Part shown: piece after piece, positions 9,201 through 19,499 of the stretch
Numbering within the stretch: position 1 is the first letter of the stretch
Layout of the letters: each line of letters opens with the position of its first letter
From: Gadus chalcogrammus
Taxonomy: Eukaryota; Chordata; Actinopteri; Gadiformes; Gadidae
Assembly (NCBI RefSeq): GCF_026213295.1
Contig: NC_079422.1
Coordinates: 1,770,250-1,834,249, forward strand
DNA length: 64,000 bases
Direction: 5' to 3'
Translations under genes and position numbers: made by a program
Notes under the pieces: model-generated
What the model saw: the letters and a program-made list of their open reading frames with translations, nothing else
Told to the model about the DNA's origin: nothing
The model's database searches: none

Positions 9201-9704
9201 GGCGGTACTACCACTACTACTCTTATATTATTATGCTGCCCTATTATTATGATTATTACTATGCTGTCATCATACATTAATATTATAATTATTATTATTA
9301 TATAATACTACTATTAATAACAATAACACTGTCATTTCATCAGTAGCATCATAATTACCACTGATATTATTACCATCGATATTTTGAAGGTATAGTGACA
9401 AAGATTTCATTCTTGTTACATGAAACTCAAAAGTCTGTATCCCTGATGATGTAGGAATTGAAGCACTGTTGCATTATTTTGAAACACGCCCTATTGAGGT
9501 ATTACCACCGAATGAATTTCTCTTGTCCCTCACTGAAATAATTCTATCGAGAAACTTTTTCCAATATGCAGGAGCTTATTATCTGCAGAGGCTATGTAAG
9601 CATGGGGAGTTCCTTTGGTCTCTGGGTATAGTTGTGAAGAACTGTACCATTGAATTGTTTGCAGAATAATTTTTCTCTTTAGAATAATCAAAAAATATAC
9701 TCAC
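9201..9704. other. Intronic, ATT-rich sequence; nothing recognised
   Basis: Contains ATTATT-type microsatellite-like sequence around 9225-9310 and a 66-codon plus-strand frame at 9469-9669 with no recognisable family, which I treat as chance. Confidence 0.5.
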
Positions 9705-9794
9705 CCACTTATCAATATCAGCTGTCATGGCAGACCAGTAGAACCTTTTACACACTGCGTCTCTTGTTTTGATGATACCACAGTGGGCTCCGTA

Positions 9795-10032
9795 AATATA
9801 AAAGCTGTCCGCGATTTTTATTTTATTTTCTTTCCTTTTTTATTTTTACTCAGTAACGCGGGTGATATAAAATGTAGCAAATTACAATACTTCAAAATAA
9901 ACATGCTCAAAGTAAGAGTATAGATTTTAAAAACCGCATGAAGAAATTCAAGTACACAAAAAAACTACTCAATTACAGGAACGCGAGTAAATGTAACTAC
10001 TTTCCACCCCTGCAATTAAGGCTCAAATTCAG
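9795..10032 (-). repeat. Left arm of a large inverted repeat (partner 11030-11284)
   Basis: Reads as the reverse complement of 11030-11284, from GAATTTGAGCCTTAATTGCA through CAGGGGTGGAAAGTAGTTAC to GCGGACAGCTTTTATATTTA. CAGGGGTGGAAAGTA is a typical fish hAT-like end. The arms are nearly identical with small indels. Confidence 0.75.
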
Positions 10033-10301
10033 TATCTGACAGTAATATTCCAAGCTGTCAGGATGCGTTCCCCCTGTTCTAAATGGTCAAATTGAATGAT
10101 ATCAGCCTGAAAATCACAGCACTTATCTGTTGTGGGGAAATATGTCAGCAGTATGAATTTGAAAGATGTGCGAGCCTCCTTTCCTATGGAACAGAGGGGG
10201 GACGCATCCTGACAGTATTATTCCAAGCTGTCAGGATGCGTTCCCCCTGTTCTAAATGGTCAAATTTAGTGATATCAGCCTGAAAATCACAGCACTTATC
10301 T
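10030..10301 (+). repeat. Hairpin-containing tandem repeat, about 173-bp unit, site 1
   Basis: A unit containing CTGTCAGGATGCGTTCCCCC is repeated with a 173-bp spacing (10050 and 10223). Between copies, GGACGCATCCTGACAG faces CTGTCAGGATGCGTTCC across a short loop (about 10187-10250), giving a hairpin with a stem of about 25 bp. A second site lies at 12071-12330. Confidence 0.65.
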
Positions 10302-10402
10302 GTAGGCACTTGCATGGCATTCTTTGAAGATTTGGTTGGCCTTTTCTTTGTCATAGACAACCTTTCTGTTTTGTGTCTTCCCTCTCTTATACAATGTTCC
10401 TT

Positions 10403-11029
10403 CTGTGTAGAATATAGAAAAAATTAAGTCCTTCATTGCAGGTCATAAATATGTTTTAAATAGATTTCATTCAATTAAAATGAGCTTTGATCTACAGTAT
10501 ATAGTGCATTATAGTCTAAATGGTTATGTAATATTGCATTGTTTACATAAGTTATTTTACATAACTGGCTTTGCCAATATAACAACACCGCATAATGTAA
10601 TAACTAAATTTTAAAATACATTTTCACTTCATTATAACACATGCATTTTGTAATAATCTGACGCATTTTGCAATAGCCTATTTTCAACTTAGTAATTAAA
10701 GTATCAAGAACTTTTAATGTCTTTTCACTTACTATCAATTATGAATTCCGATGCCCTTCTTCGAATTACAAATTTCTCTGATTTTGAAGCACCTCTGGGT
10801 AGCTACCACATGATTTATAATTAATAATTTCTTGGTAAATTTCTGGATTCATTTTCCTTGCAGGACAAGAGACAACATGGAGTTAATTGAGAATTTGGAA
10901 ACTTAATGTAGGCTAGTAGTTAGATCGTTTCATAATTTTTTAAGTCCACAACACAATTTACATACCTTTTTTATAGTTTTTCATCTCGAGCGATGTTTCA
11001 TTCGGGGTTCTCCTGTGCAAATTGGCTAC
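10403..11029. other. No gene or repeat recognised
   Basis: AT-rich sequence upstream of the GIN-type exon (a) on its coding strand, so it may be intron or upstream sequence. Nothing else can be supported. Confidence 0.5.
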
Positions 11030-11284
11030 TGAATTTGAGCCTTAATTGCAGGGGTGGAAAGTAGTTACATTTACTCGCGTTCCTGTAATTGAGTAGTTTT
11101 TTTGTGTACTTGAAATTTTTTAAGTGGTTTTTAAAATCTATACTCTTACTTTTACTTTGAGCATGTTTATTTTGAAGTATTGTAATTCGCTACATTTTAT
11201 ATCACCCGCGTTACTGAGTAAAAATAAAAAAGGAAAGAAAATAAAATAAAATAAAAATCGCGGACAGCTTTTATATTTACGGGA
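11030..11284 (+). repeat. Right arm of the large inverted repeat (partner 9795-10032)
   Basis: Forward copy of the CAGGGGTGGAAAGTA sequence, starting at GAATTTGAGCCTTAATTGCA and ending at GCTTTTATATTTACGGGA. The loop between the arms is about 1 kb and holds exon (a) of the GIN-type gene. Confidence 0.75.
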
Positions 11285-12070
11285 CAACACGGGAAGCTAC
11301 TGCAGTGGAAGGGAGGAGAGGAGAACAAACTTGCGCCAAAATCAAATGACAACGACGGCGATCATGGAAACAGACGATTGAGTATTTTTTTGCGTTTGAG
11401 TATACTGAATTTGTATTCAGTCGTAAAAAAGAAATGCTATCATGAAATGATATTTTCATATTTTCAGTATCCACAGATTTAAAATAAAAAGATAAGAAAA
11501 ATTGCAAATTTAAAAGTTTAATTTATGGTTAAATTTTATAAATCACTATGTTCAGGGGCGCATTAACATCAATGGAGGCCCCTAGGCTACAGAACTTTGA
11601 TTAATCCCTGCAAGATTAATTAAACATTTATTAATAACTGATCAGGAATGTATGAATGAGGGATTTGTGTAGACTAATTCTGAGTCAGAATATGAACAGT
11701 ATGTGAGGGTTAATTTAATGCACTGTAATTTAATTTTTGAGTTTGAAGTGCCAGTTTTCTGAGGCAGTAAGTTGTTGATGGATGCAATTTTGTTTGGTTT
11801 ACAGCTAATTCCAATAAATATGCTCTGTGAAGTGAACAGTGAATATTGTCTCTCTATTTGATTATTTTAAGTAGTAGTAAGTATTAATATTACAGTAGCA
11901 TTAAACATTTTCATCATTTAAAATGATTTAAACAGTACCTGACAGTAATATTGCAAATGTTGCCATTTAATTTTCTGTTGATTGCATTTGAATAATAATA
12001 GTTTGTTCTAAAAAGTTAGTATAAACTATTTTTTTTTTGTTTAATGTTATTAAAGTCTTTAATGCTTGTC
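11285..12070. other. No gene recognised
   Basis: AT-rich sequence with no coding signal. A short CAGTACCTGACAGTAATATT near 11932 resembles the edge of the hairpin repeat family nearby. Confidence 0.5.
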
Positions 12071-12330
12071 TGAGCCTCCTTTCCTATGGAACAGAGGGGG
12101 AACAGTATCTGACAATAATATTCCAAGCTGTCAGGATGCGTTCCCCCTGTTCTAATCTAAATGGTCAAATTTAATGACATCAGCCTGAAAATCACAGCAC
12201 TTATCTGTTGTGGGGAAATAAGTCAGCAGTATGAATTTGAAAGATGTGCGAGCCTCCTTTCCTATGGAACAGAGGGGGAACGCATCCTGAAAGTATTATT
12301 CCAAGCTGTCAGCTGTCAGCCGTCCACGTA
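12071..12330 (+). repeat. Hairpin-containing tandem repeat, site 2
   Basis: Same family and orientation as 10030-10301: GAGCCTCCTTTCCTATGGAA, then AGAGGGGGAACGCATCCTGA and the facing CTGTCAGGATGCGTTCCCCC. Repeat spacing here is about 178 bp (12123 to 12301). Confidence 0.65.
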
Positions 12331-12695
12331 ATACCGAATGAAGATAATGTTACATTCACAGACTTCAAGAGAAGGCTACGGATTTATGAAGTCAGAGAAA
12401 ATAAACACAGCTGAGACTTGCAGGAGCAGATTTGAGCAATTGTAAAATGGATTTGTGCTCGCTCATTAAAATGCTGAATTAACATAGCGTTCTTTATCAT
12501 TTTATTTGTGAGGACATTTTTCACAGATGTGCAACTTCTGATGCATTAGTTCAAATTTGGGTTTACGAATGCACACCTTTTTGGCCATGTTCTCAGATTA
12601 TGAAACACGGGTGTGCGAATGTGTTTTGCACCAACTGTGCTGCAATAATTGTAGCAAAAGGATTTGCGTACTCGTAGACCCTATTTTGTGTTTAC
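12331..12695. other. No gene recognised
   Basis: Unassigned sequence between the hairpin repeat and the hAT end; no family or coding frame I can support. Confidence 0.4.
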
Positions 12696-14140
12696 AATGC
12701 AGTGTTTCCCGCAGGATTTTTTTCAGCAGCGGTGGTGTGGTCCCCGAACCCTCTAGGGGGCCCTGGGGGCATGCCCCCCCGGCCGAATTTTTTTTGTACC
12801 CTTTACATTGGAATGCATGAATCTGGTGCACTTTGAGAGGAGAATATGCACTTAAATCCTATTCAAACAGTCCTGTATTACTGTAGATGGGATTATTGGT
12901 GTTGTAACTTTGCCTTTTGTGTCGTCATTTACAGATTTTTATATTTTTGTATAGTAATGTTTAAACAAAAAATGCCACAACGCAAATATAATTTGCACAA
13001 TTTATTTACAGATTTTTGCCTAATGCTTAAACACTAAACATGGTTGCTATGCCCAAAGCATAACTGTTTTTTACATAAGACACTTTGTTCAAAATAAAAA
13101 GTGTCTTATGTAACAATGGGCAAAACACATCTTTTTAAATTATAAACCTAACTAAAATTTGAAAAGAACACAGACTCACACACATGAAAAATAAAAAATA
13201 AAGCTAATTGAATACCAATCAGTGTGAGCCTTAGCACTACAAATAGACCTCAGGTGAGCTCAACTCCTTTGTGAGACAGTGAGAGTCAGGGGAAGAGGAC
13301 AAGAGAGCGATGATAAGCTTGTTATTGCTTAAAACACTTCTTCTTAGTCTTGGGAGTCAAAAAGTGATGAGAAAATTATAAAAATTATATAAGTTATACA
13401 TAATATAAACTATTCATGATCTTTTAAGAAGTCCTTAGGTTTTTTCCCTGCATTTATGCTAATGACCACATGCTTACAGGCGATTAGCATAAATCCCTAA
13501 CTAAAATACGCGATGAAAACAGATTTTATATGGCAATAAAGAACAACATCGGATCTAACAGTATGGATTCATTTTTCAAAGTTCCCGAAAATACCTAGGC
13601 TATAAATTCCTGACTGGATAAAAGCTCCTGTAAAGGCTATGAGTGATGATCCCAAAAAGAGCGACAACACGCACACACACACATAGGCCTACACACACAC
13701 ACACACACACAATACTAGAGGAAAAACGGCACAGAGGTTGCGGTTTATAGATACAATAAAATACCGCGCCGCCGCTGCGGTATAAAAAATATTTACGACT
13801 ACAAATGTACTGTTACACATTGGTGACTTTAGGGTACACATGCAAAATAAATATATACGACTTCAAATTTACTGTGACTTTAGTGTACGCATTCAAATTC
13901 TGCAGTAACAGGTGCTAAAGACTTTTGCTACAATAATACCTTAATACGTTTCATCCTGCAAACTGGTTTAGTCTCCTCTAAAACCACGTCATTTTCGAGA
14001 TTAGACTAACACGCAGAAAATACGCCCTCTAGTGTCTGATCGGAATTTCTCTGAAGACACAGCAATCGAGATCAAGGTAAAACGCAGCTGCAGGTTAAAC
14101 CACAAGTAGGCTACATATGACACAGCAATGGAGCTTAAGA
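12696..14140. mobile_element. hAT-like element with CAGTGTTTCCC end, right boundary unclear
   Basis: CAGTGTTTCCCGCAGGATTT at 12696, followed by the CAGCAGCGGTGGTGTGGTCC and GGGGGCATGCCCCCCC blocks, is a very common fish hAT end. A GC-rich CGCGCCGCCGCTGCGGTATA block near 13766 also fits this type. The matching right end (CGGGAAACACTG) is not found, so the right limit is a guess. No transposase frame is visible; a short CA microsatellite lies at about 13667-13711. Confidence 0.45.
13071..13113. repeat. Perfect 16-bp hairpin
   Basis: TTACATAAGACACTTT (13071-13086) faces its exact complement AAAGTGTCTTATGTAA (13098-13113) across an 11-base loop. GCCCA/TGGGC flanks extend the symmetry outward. 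It may be the tip of a small MITE; no other function is supported. Confidence 0.7.
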
Positions 14141-15393
14141 CGTCACGTGACTTCTTGAGTTTAAAACCGTGTTAAACTGTAAAGAGTAGCTAAGCTAGCG
14201 ACAGAGCAATTGCCACGATATGTTTGGCACTTAAAAGTGCAGAGTATATTTGTGTGTTAAGCCAAAGAGGGAAAATGTGTTATTGTTCTGTTTTTAGGTA
14301 ACCCAGTGAGCTAAGTGCGAGTGGGGGTGTTAAGTGTTAATATATGTGTCAAGTAAGGGACAACGTGATGACGTACCTACGTTCTTGTGAAGCAACGGGG
14401 GTCAACTGTCCCGTTGTTCTTTTGTTGTTGTTGGAACTGACTGGACAGTAGTCAGTCAATGTATTCTAGAGAATAAATACGCCAAAGGCTATTCATCCAT
14501 TCAACGCTGCATTACAATGTGCTCTACAGTGTATAGTCAGGTGTTGAAAATCCTATTCGAACAATAAATTTAAAACACAGTTTGTGTTTTGGCTTGTTTT
14601 GCAAAACGGCGTTGGAAACACCAGGGTATTGGCTCGGGATATGTAATACTAATACACACAGGACTATTATCCCTCTCTGGTATAGAGACTCAGGACTTAT
14701 CTTGACATCAACAAAGTTTACCAGACAAACAATGCCAGACTGTAAAGGGGGTACGAAATGAAACGAGGTACTGAGCATCAGCCTTTTGAAGACGAGCAAG
14801 GGCTGCTGGTAGCCTATGTGATGCTGCATTAAAAAAAATGAAAATAAAAACAAGCGCCCAGAGGAGAATTGCATCTGCCAAATCCTGACCACCAGTAAAC
14901 ACTTGCGAAGGACCAATGTAGACTTCACTCGTTGCAACAACATAAACAAATTGCCCGCAAATAAAATCCCCTACAGTTTAGGGTAATCACACAGGTTATG
15001 CGAGAACATATTTATGTCCGGATAGGCCTACCAGGCTCCAAGTCGTCACATATCTCAATCAGACAAAACAACTATAACCACATTGGCATAGCAATCGCAC
15101 CGTGTGTAGCTGCTACTAGCTGCAATCTATACAATGCATACTAGCTGGAGCACCAACCAGAATCAGATCACAATCGCTTAGGACCGTGGATAACCTTTGG
15201 CCAGGTCATCACGAGCAAACAGAACCAGCAGCAAAGTTTACGTAAACCAATTTCTTACCTTATGTGGCCCTCCACATGCAGGCTAGATGATGTATCCATA
15301 TCGTGTCACAAACATGCTTTTTACAGGAAGCAAAAGGACCGGCTATTTTCTGAATAAAAATGTCAATTTTGGCTGCCTATCTTGAAACTTCTC
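14141..15393. other. No gene recognised; possible short solo LTR
   Basis: Around 14347-14516 a segment beginning TGTCAAGTAAGGGACAACGT, containing AATAAA (14472) and ending in ATTACA, has the look of a short LTR, but no partner or target duplication was found. Overlapping minus-strand frames at 14524-14949 and 14708-14902 show no recognisable family. Confidence 0.25.
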
Positions 15394-15740
15394 CAGTGTG
15401 TTCACACCAAACGCGACGGGGCAACAAGATCCCATACAAAGTGAACGTATAGACGCGTATTGGGCGATTTTTTTTGATTTGTCGCGTCACACTTTCGCCG
15501 TGCACAGGCGAGCGCGTTCACGAGGATTTGTGGCGCGACAAATTCGCTCGAGTTGAAATATTTCAACTTTGACATGAATTTCGCGTGATGACAGCCAATC
15601 AGCGTTCAACAGCGTGGCCACTGAGTGACATGTGTAACGTAACAGCCAATCAGCGTTCAACCGTCAAACTCAGTGCAGTGCAGTCCGGGGTGAACTGCAG
15701 CATGGAGGAGAAAGTGATTGTTGCCGTTTGCGACTCTCGG
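15394..15740 (+). mobile_element. Harbinger-like 5' end with the start of a MADF-domain ORF
   Basis: Starts at a GTGTTCACACCAAACGCGAC end typical of fish Harbinger-type elements. A 20-bp ACAGCCAATCAGCGTTCAAC block occurs twice (about 15590 and 15642). The ATG at 15702 opens MEEKVIVAVCDSR, matching the N-terminus of the MADF (Myb/SANT-like) protein of such elements. The frame is cut at about 15740 by an AT-rich module and a LINE end. Only this 5' piece remains. Confidence 0.4.
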
Positions 15741-15785
15741 AGCTCTATATATAATAGTATATAATTGTATATAATTGTATATATA

Positions 15786-15965
15786 ATATCACGGCCAAAA
15801 GCTCTGTGCGCCTCCGGATGGCCTCAACACTGGCCTGGGAACGCCTCAGGATCCCCCCGTCAGAGCTGGTCAATGTGGCCCGGGAAAGGGAAGTCTGGGG
15901 CCCCCTGCTTGAGCTGCTCCCCCCGCGACCCGACCCCGGGTAAGCGGATGACGATGAGATGAGAT
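15786..15965 (+). mobile_element. 3' end of an RTE-like LINE
   Basis: Encodes the C-terminal tail LAWERLRIPPSELVNVARER and EVWGPLLELLPPRPDPG, then TAA and a GATGA-type tail (to about 15965). The same coding block occurs at 57886-57996. This C-terminus is characteristic of a fish RTE/Expander-like LINE. Severe 5' truncation is normal for such insertions. Confidence 0.6.
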
Positions 15966-16062
15966 GATGAGCCTTCAAACTTAGTGGTCAAGCAAAGAAG
16001 AGGGAGGGGCTCGTTCTGCATACCTAATAGCCGGAGTGAATAACTAATAGCCGCGGCTATTA

Positions 16063-16538
16063 CGCCTCGTTTCCACATATGTACATTCTCGTATGCGATC
16101 CAACCGTCTCCGACCGAAAGTCCATTCATTCCTATGTGATTCTCCGTAATGTCCGTTTTTCCTCCAAGACTCCTCCCCTCCGTAAAATTTCTGTCCGGTA
16201 TGTCCGTAATATACGTTCAAAGAATTTAACTTTCGCCGTTGTTTTACGGAGATACCGTATGAAAGTTTTTATGTTTTTCACAAAACATGTAAGTAGGCCT
16301 ACCTGGCAGGCCAAACTCCTCGCCGATCTCTTTCCAAGCCTGGTTGGTTTTGTTTTTATCTCTGTATATGTCGATCCTCATGTTCCAAAGTACCGGTCTC
16401 CTAAAAACGGCCATTATCATACGCTCCTCCATATTTTGTCCGTAAATAAATTCATGTCCGTACGTAAACACTAGCGACTCCTTCCGTAAATTTACGGAAG
16501 CACGGATACGAAAAACATACGTATGTGGAAACGAGGCG
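16063..16538 (-). mobile_element. 476-bp PIF-Harbinger element with a MADF-domain exon
   Basis: Perfectly bounded: TTA target duplications at 16060-16062 and 16539-16541, and inverted ends CGCCTCGTTTCCACATAYGT. On the minus strand (about 16435-16305) it encodes a MADF-type motif, including MAVFRRPVLWNMRIDIYRDK and QAWKEIGEEFGLP, ending at a CAG/GTAGGC splice-donor-like site. In Harbinger elements the MADF/Myb-like protein partners the HARBI1 transposase and binds the ends. No transposase is present, so this is a deletion derivative retaining one exon. Confidence 0.7.
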
Positions 16539-16541
16539 TTA

Positions 16542-16635
16542 CGCCTCGTTTCCACATACGTATGTTTTTCCGCATGTTTTTCCGCACGGAATCCGTGTGG
16601 TTTTGCACATTTACCGCGCCATTCTAGGGCCAGTT
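16542..16635 (+). mobile_element. Second, truncated end of the same Harbinger family
   Basis: Starts immediately after the TTA at 16539-16541 with CGCCTCGTTTCCACATACGT followed by ATGTTTTTCCGCATG. It shares its TTA with the complete element to the left, then loses similarity. It looks like a second insertion or a residual end in the same target. Confidence 0.55.
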
Positions 16636-16698
16636 AGTGGCCTTCTTGGCTTTCCATATTCTAGGGCCAGTTAGTGGCCTTCTTGGCTTTCCATAGGG
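16622..16698. repeat. Two-copy 39-bp tandem repeat
   Basis: ATTCTAGGGCCAGTTAGTGG plus CCTTCTTGGCTTTCCAT occurs twice back to back with no visible differences, indicating a recent local duplication. Confidence 0.75.
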
Positions 16699-17781
16699 TT
16701 ATGGATAGTAGATGAGCATGTTGTTGATGAATAATAATGGACCCGAAACAACAGATGATGATGGAAATTGGTTTACTGAGGGATCAGTGAACAAGTGAAC
16801 GTAAAAAACTGTTTATAAACTACGACACCACATGACATGCAACCAGGTCTTGGAATTTGAGTCTTGCCAAAGAAAATAACAAAACAGGCCTGAGATAGCA
16901 GCCTACAAAAGCTATCAGGTCGCTGTGGCGACTTTTTGTGGAGAGAACACCCCACTGCGGTTAGCCTGTTGATGAAGAGAGCACCCCTCAAGCTCCCTTC
17001 ACCAACAGCCTCTGGATCCTATTGAAGAGGAAGTCCAACATCCATCAAGATCATCTACTTGGCATAGTAACGGGGACGCTGGCGAGTCTAACGCCGCTCT
17101 GTATGGCTTGTTTTTATTCAGTATTTCCAATATTTCTCACGATTGCATTGAACATTTTGTCGTTTTTTTTGGTCTTTAGTAGTTTAGCTAAGTTTACTTG
17201 TTATTATAGTCACTTTTCGCTATTGTCAGTGCGCCCGTTTTCTTTATTTTTACGTGTTTTATACGTGAGGTCGTACGTTGGTGGACGCTGTTGCCTTTTG
17301 AACGCTGTTGCTGCTGCTGCTCACCGGAACGTCATTCTGAACATTATTTTTCGCGATTTTCTTTTTCTTTCTAGTCTTTTAACTTTTTAATCAGTTTTCT
17401 TTTGCTTACTTTCAACACCTTCTGTCTGAAACCCTTCTGGACCTCGGATCGGACTACAAAGTTAAGTTAAGTAACTGCGTCAGTTTTCTTGATTTATTTA
17501 TTTATTTCTGAACGTTAAACGTCTGCGTGTTTTGTTTTGTGTTTTGTGCGTGGAGTCGTGCAGCAGTTGGTGGATGACACCTGCTGGCCGGCTAGACTGC
17601 TGTTAACCCCCGGCGCCGTCCAACTGGCTTCCCCGTCTCCAGCGTAGCTACAACCGGCTTGCTCCACTCCTCTGCCTCCGCCGTGCTCGCTCAGTGGCTT
17701 CACCATAATCGCCTGGATCTACCGCTGGCTTCTTCCGACTTCACAACCTGTGGATTTTAACCTGTTCCTCTGGATTGCGCT

Positions 17782-19497
17782 ATGTTTGACTCTCACGTAA
17801 CGAGCGCATCTCTGCCGCTCCGTTACTCGGTAACGGAGATGTTACGTCTACGGATCTTCTCAAGGACCCAGCCACCTCAGCTTGCATCCCCCCAGGACAT
17901 TCTCAAACGACCAAAATACATCCACCGAGGCTCTGGACGGAATTTTCAGTACACTCACACCAGCAACAAAAACATCCGCTCCTTCTGGTCCACTGGGCCC
18001 CGCCCCCCTCCTCGCACAGCCCGTACGGTCAGTCCCGTCAATCACAGTGTACTGTTCCCTCTGCTCAAAGCAACCTGCTACACTCCACTCACCTGTCTGA
18101 AACTCTGTCTGCTGAACACCAGATCCCTCAGTAATAAGGCCCTTTTGATAAATGACTTTATTGTTGACCAGAGCCTAGACATTCTCTGCCTCACTGAGAC
18201 CTGGCAACAACCAAATGACTTTTCCCATCTAAATGAAGCAGTCCCACCAGGTTTTTCTTTTATTAGTAAACCCCGGGTTAATGGGAGGGGGGGTGGCCTC
18301 GCTCTCCTCCATCGTGATAACATCAAAGTCACCACTGTCACAGTCCCCCTTCATTCCTCCTTTGAATGTCTAGCTGTAAAACTCTCAGGCCCCAAACCCA
18401 CTATCATTGTCACCATTTACAGACTGCCAAAACCCTCCGCCGTTTTCCTCAATGAATTCTCATCACTACTTACATCTGTATGTGCAATGTCCCCCACTGT
18501 TATCCTCCTTGGTGATTTCAACATCCACATTGACAACCCATCCTGTACTTTTGCTAATGACTTCACATCACTTCTGGACTGTCTTGGCATCACACAACAT
18601 GTCAACCTCCCAACCCATAACAAAGGTCACATTCTGGATTTAATCTGCTGCACTGACATCACTCCCACTAACCTTGATGTCATTGATTTCCCCATCTCTG
18701 ACCACAAAGCTGTACTTTTTGACATTCATACCCAACTACACAAAAGCAAGGAACAACGGACCATCTCCTTCAGAAACATCAAACTTATCAACACCACAGA
18801 CCTCTCCACCATGATCAGCTCCTACCCCAACCCTCCCCCAGCTTCCTCCCTGACTGACCTGGTGACTCACTACAATAACTGCCTCTCCTCCTCCCTCACC
18901 ACCCTGGCCCCCCTGAAAACCCGTTCAGTCTCATTCACCCACACTGCTCCCTGGTTCACTCCTCATCTGCGCCAGCTCAAAGCCACTGGTCGTCGACTGG
19001 AGCGACTCTACAAAAAGACTCAACTCACTGTACACCGCCAAATGTATTCGGACCACCTCCATCACTACAAGAATGCCCTCACTACTGCCAAAACCTCATA
19101 CTACTCCAACCTCATCAACACTGGTACAGGCAACAGCAGAGTCCTCTTCTCAACAGTCAGCCACTTACTTCAGCCTCCTAAATCTCTCCCTCCAGACATT
19201 TCCACCACCCAATGCACTGCGTTCCTTGACTTCTTCAGCTCTAAAATCAACACCATTCACCAACAACTGGGCCCTCATCTCGCACCCCCTCTTGATGACC
19301 CACCCTGGATGAATCAACTCTCGGCCACCCTCATAAGCTCCCTCTCTGACTTCACCCTAGTATCAGAACACGGACCGTTTCAGAACCATCCGCAAAGCCA
19401 AACCACACAACTGTCAGCTCGATCCTCTTTCACACCATCCCTTAGTCAAAGCATGTCGTTCCGTCCCATCTCCCCCCATGATCACCAACATAATTAA
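17782..19497 (+). pseudogene. L2 LINE ORF, endonuclease part
   Basis: A 571-residue frame. The endonuclease domain runs from about residue 105 to 315, with LCLLNTRSLSNK (about 108-119, Asn), LTETWQQP (about 137, Glu), GRGGGLALL (about 168), LLGDFNIHID (about 243, Asp/Asn) and SDHKAVLFDI (about 305, Asp/His). All expected catalytic residues are present. The linker toward the reverse transcriptase follows, and the frame is lost after residue 530. The ATG at 17782 is simply the first in frame; the true start may be further upstream or later. The enzyme would nick target DNA for reverse transcription. Confidence 0.7.
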
Positions 19498-19499
19498 CT

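Larger units (their letters stand above)
9795..10301. mobile_element. Composite insertion splitting an exon of the GIN-type gene
   Basis: The integrase exon is interrupted at 10302 and resumes at 9791. A GTA triplet occurs on both sides (9792-9794 and 10302-10304), and removing the block with one GTA copy leaves the HHCC domain in frame. The insert contains two parts: a 'CAGGGGTGGAAAGTA' type sequence (9795-10032) and a hairpin repeat (10030-10301). Both parts have further copies at 11030-11284 and 12071-12330. No terminal inverted repeats are seen. Confidence 0.5.
7926..10402 (-). pseudogene. Gypsy-integrase-like (GIN/Ginger-type) gene fragment with introns, split by an insertion
   Basis: Exon-like blocks on the minus strand, in order: (a) 10402-10302 plus 9791-9705, reading YKRGKTQNRKVVYDKEKA, then the HHCC zinc-binding region (KECH, GAHCGIIKTRDAVCKRFYW); (b) 8348-8277, with the CMECQ Cys pair; (c) 8170-7926, the rve core with first Asp in VGMDMIGK and second in LTDQGREF. 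Block (a) starts after a TACACAG acceptor and ends at GTGAGT; block (b) ends at GTAATA. The acceptor before block (c) lacks AG. The third catalytic acid would be further downstream, where hAT and Polinton sequence now lie. Spliced integrase genes like this are known as GIN/Ginger transposases in fish. The copy is incomplete. Confidence 0.6.

Noticed and set aside
14347..14516. Solo LTR
   Set aside because: TG start, AATAAA and CA end are suggestive, but no partner LTR, primer site or target duplication; mentioned only as a possibility.
14524..14949. Minus-strand 141-codon frame as a gene
   Set aside because: No family recognised, low-complexity hydrophobic stretches, and an overlapping frame of equal plausibility.
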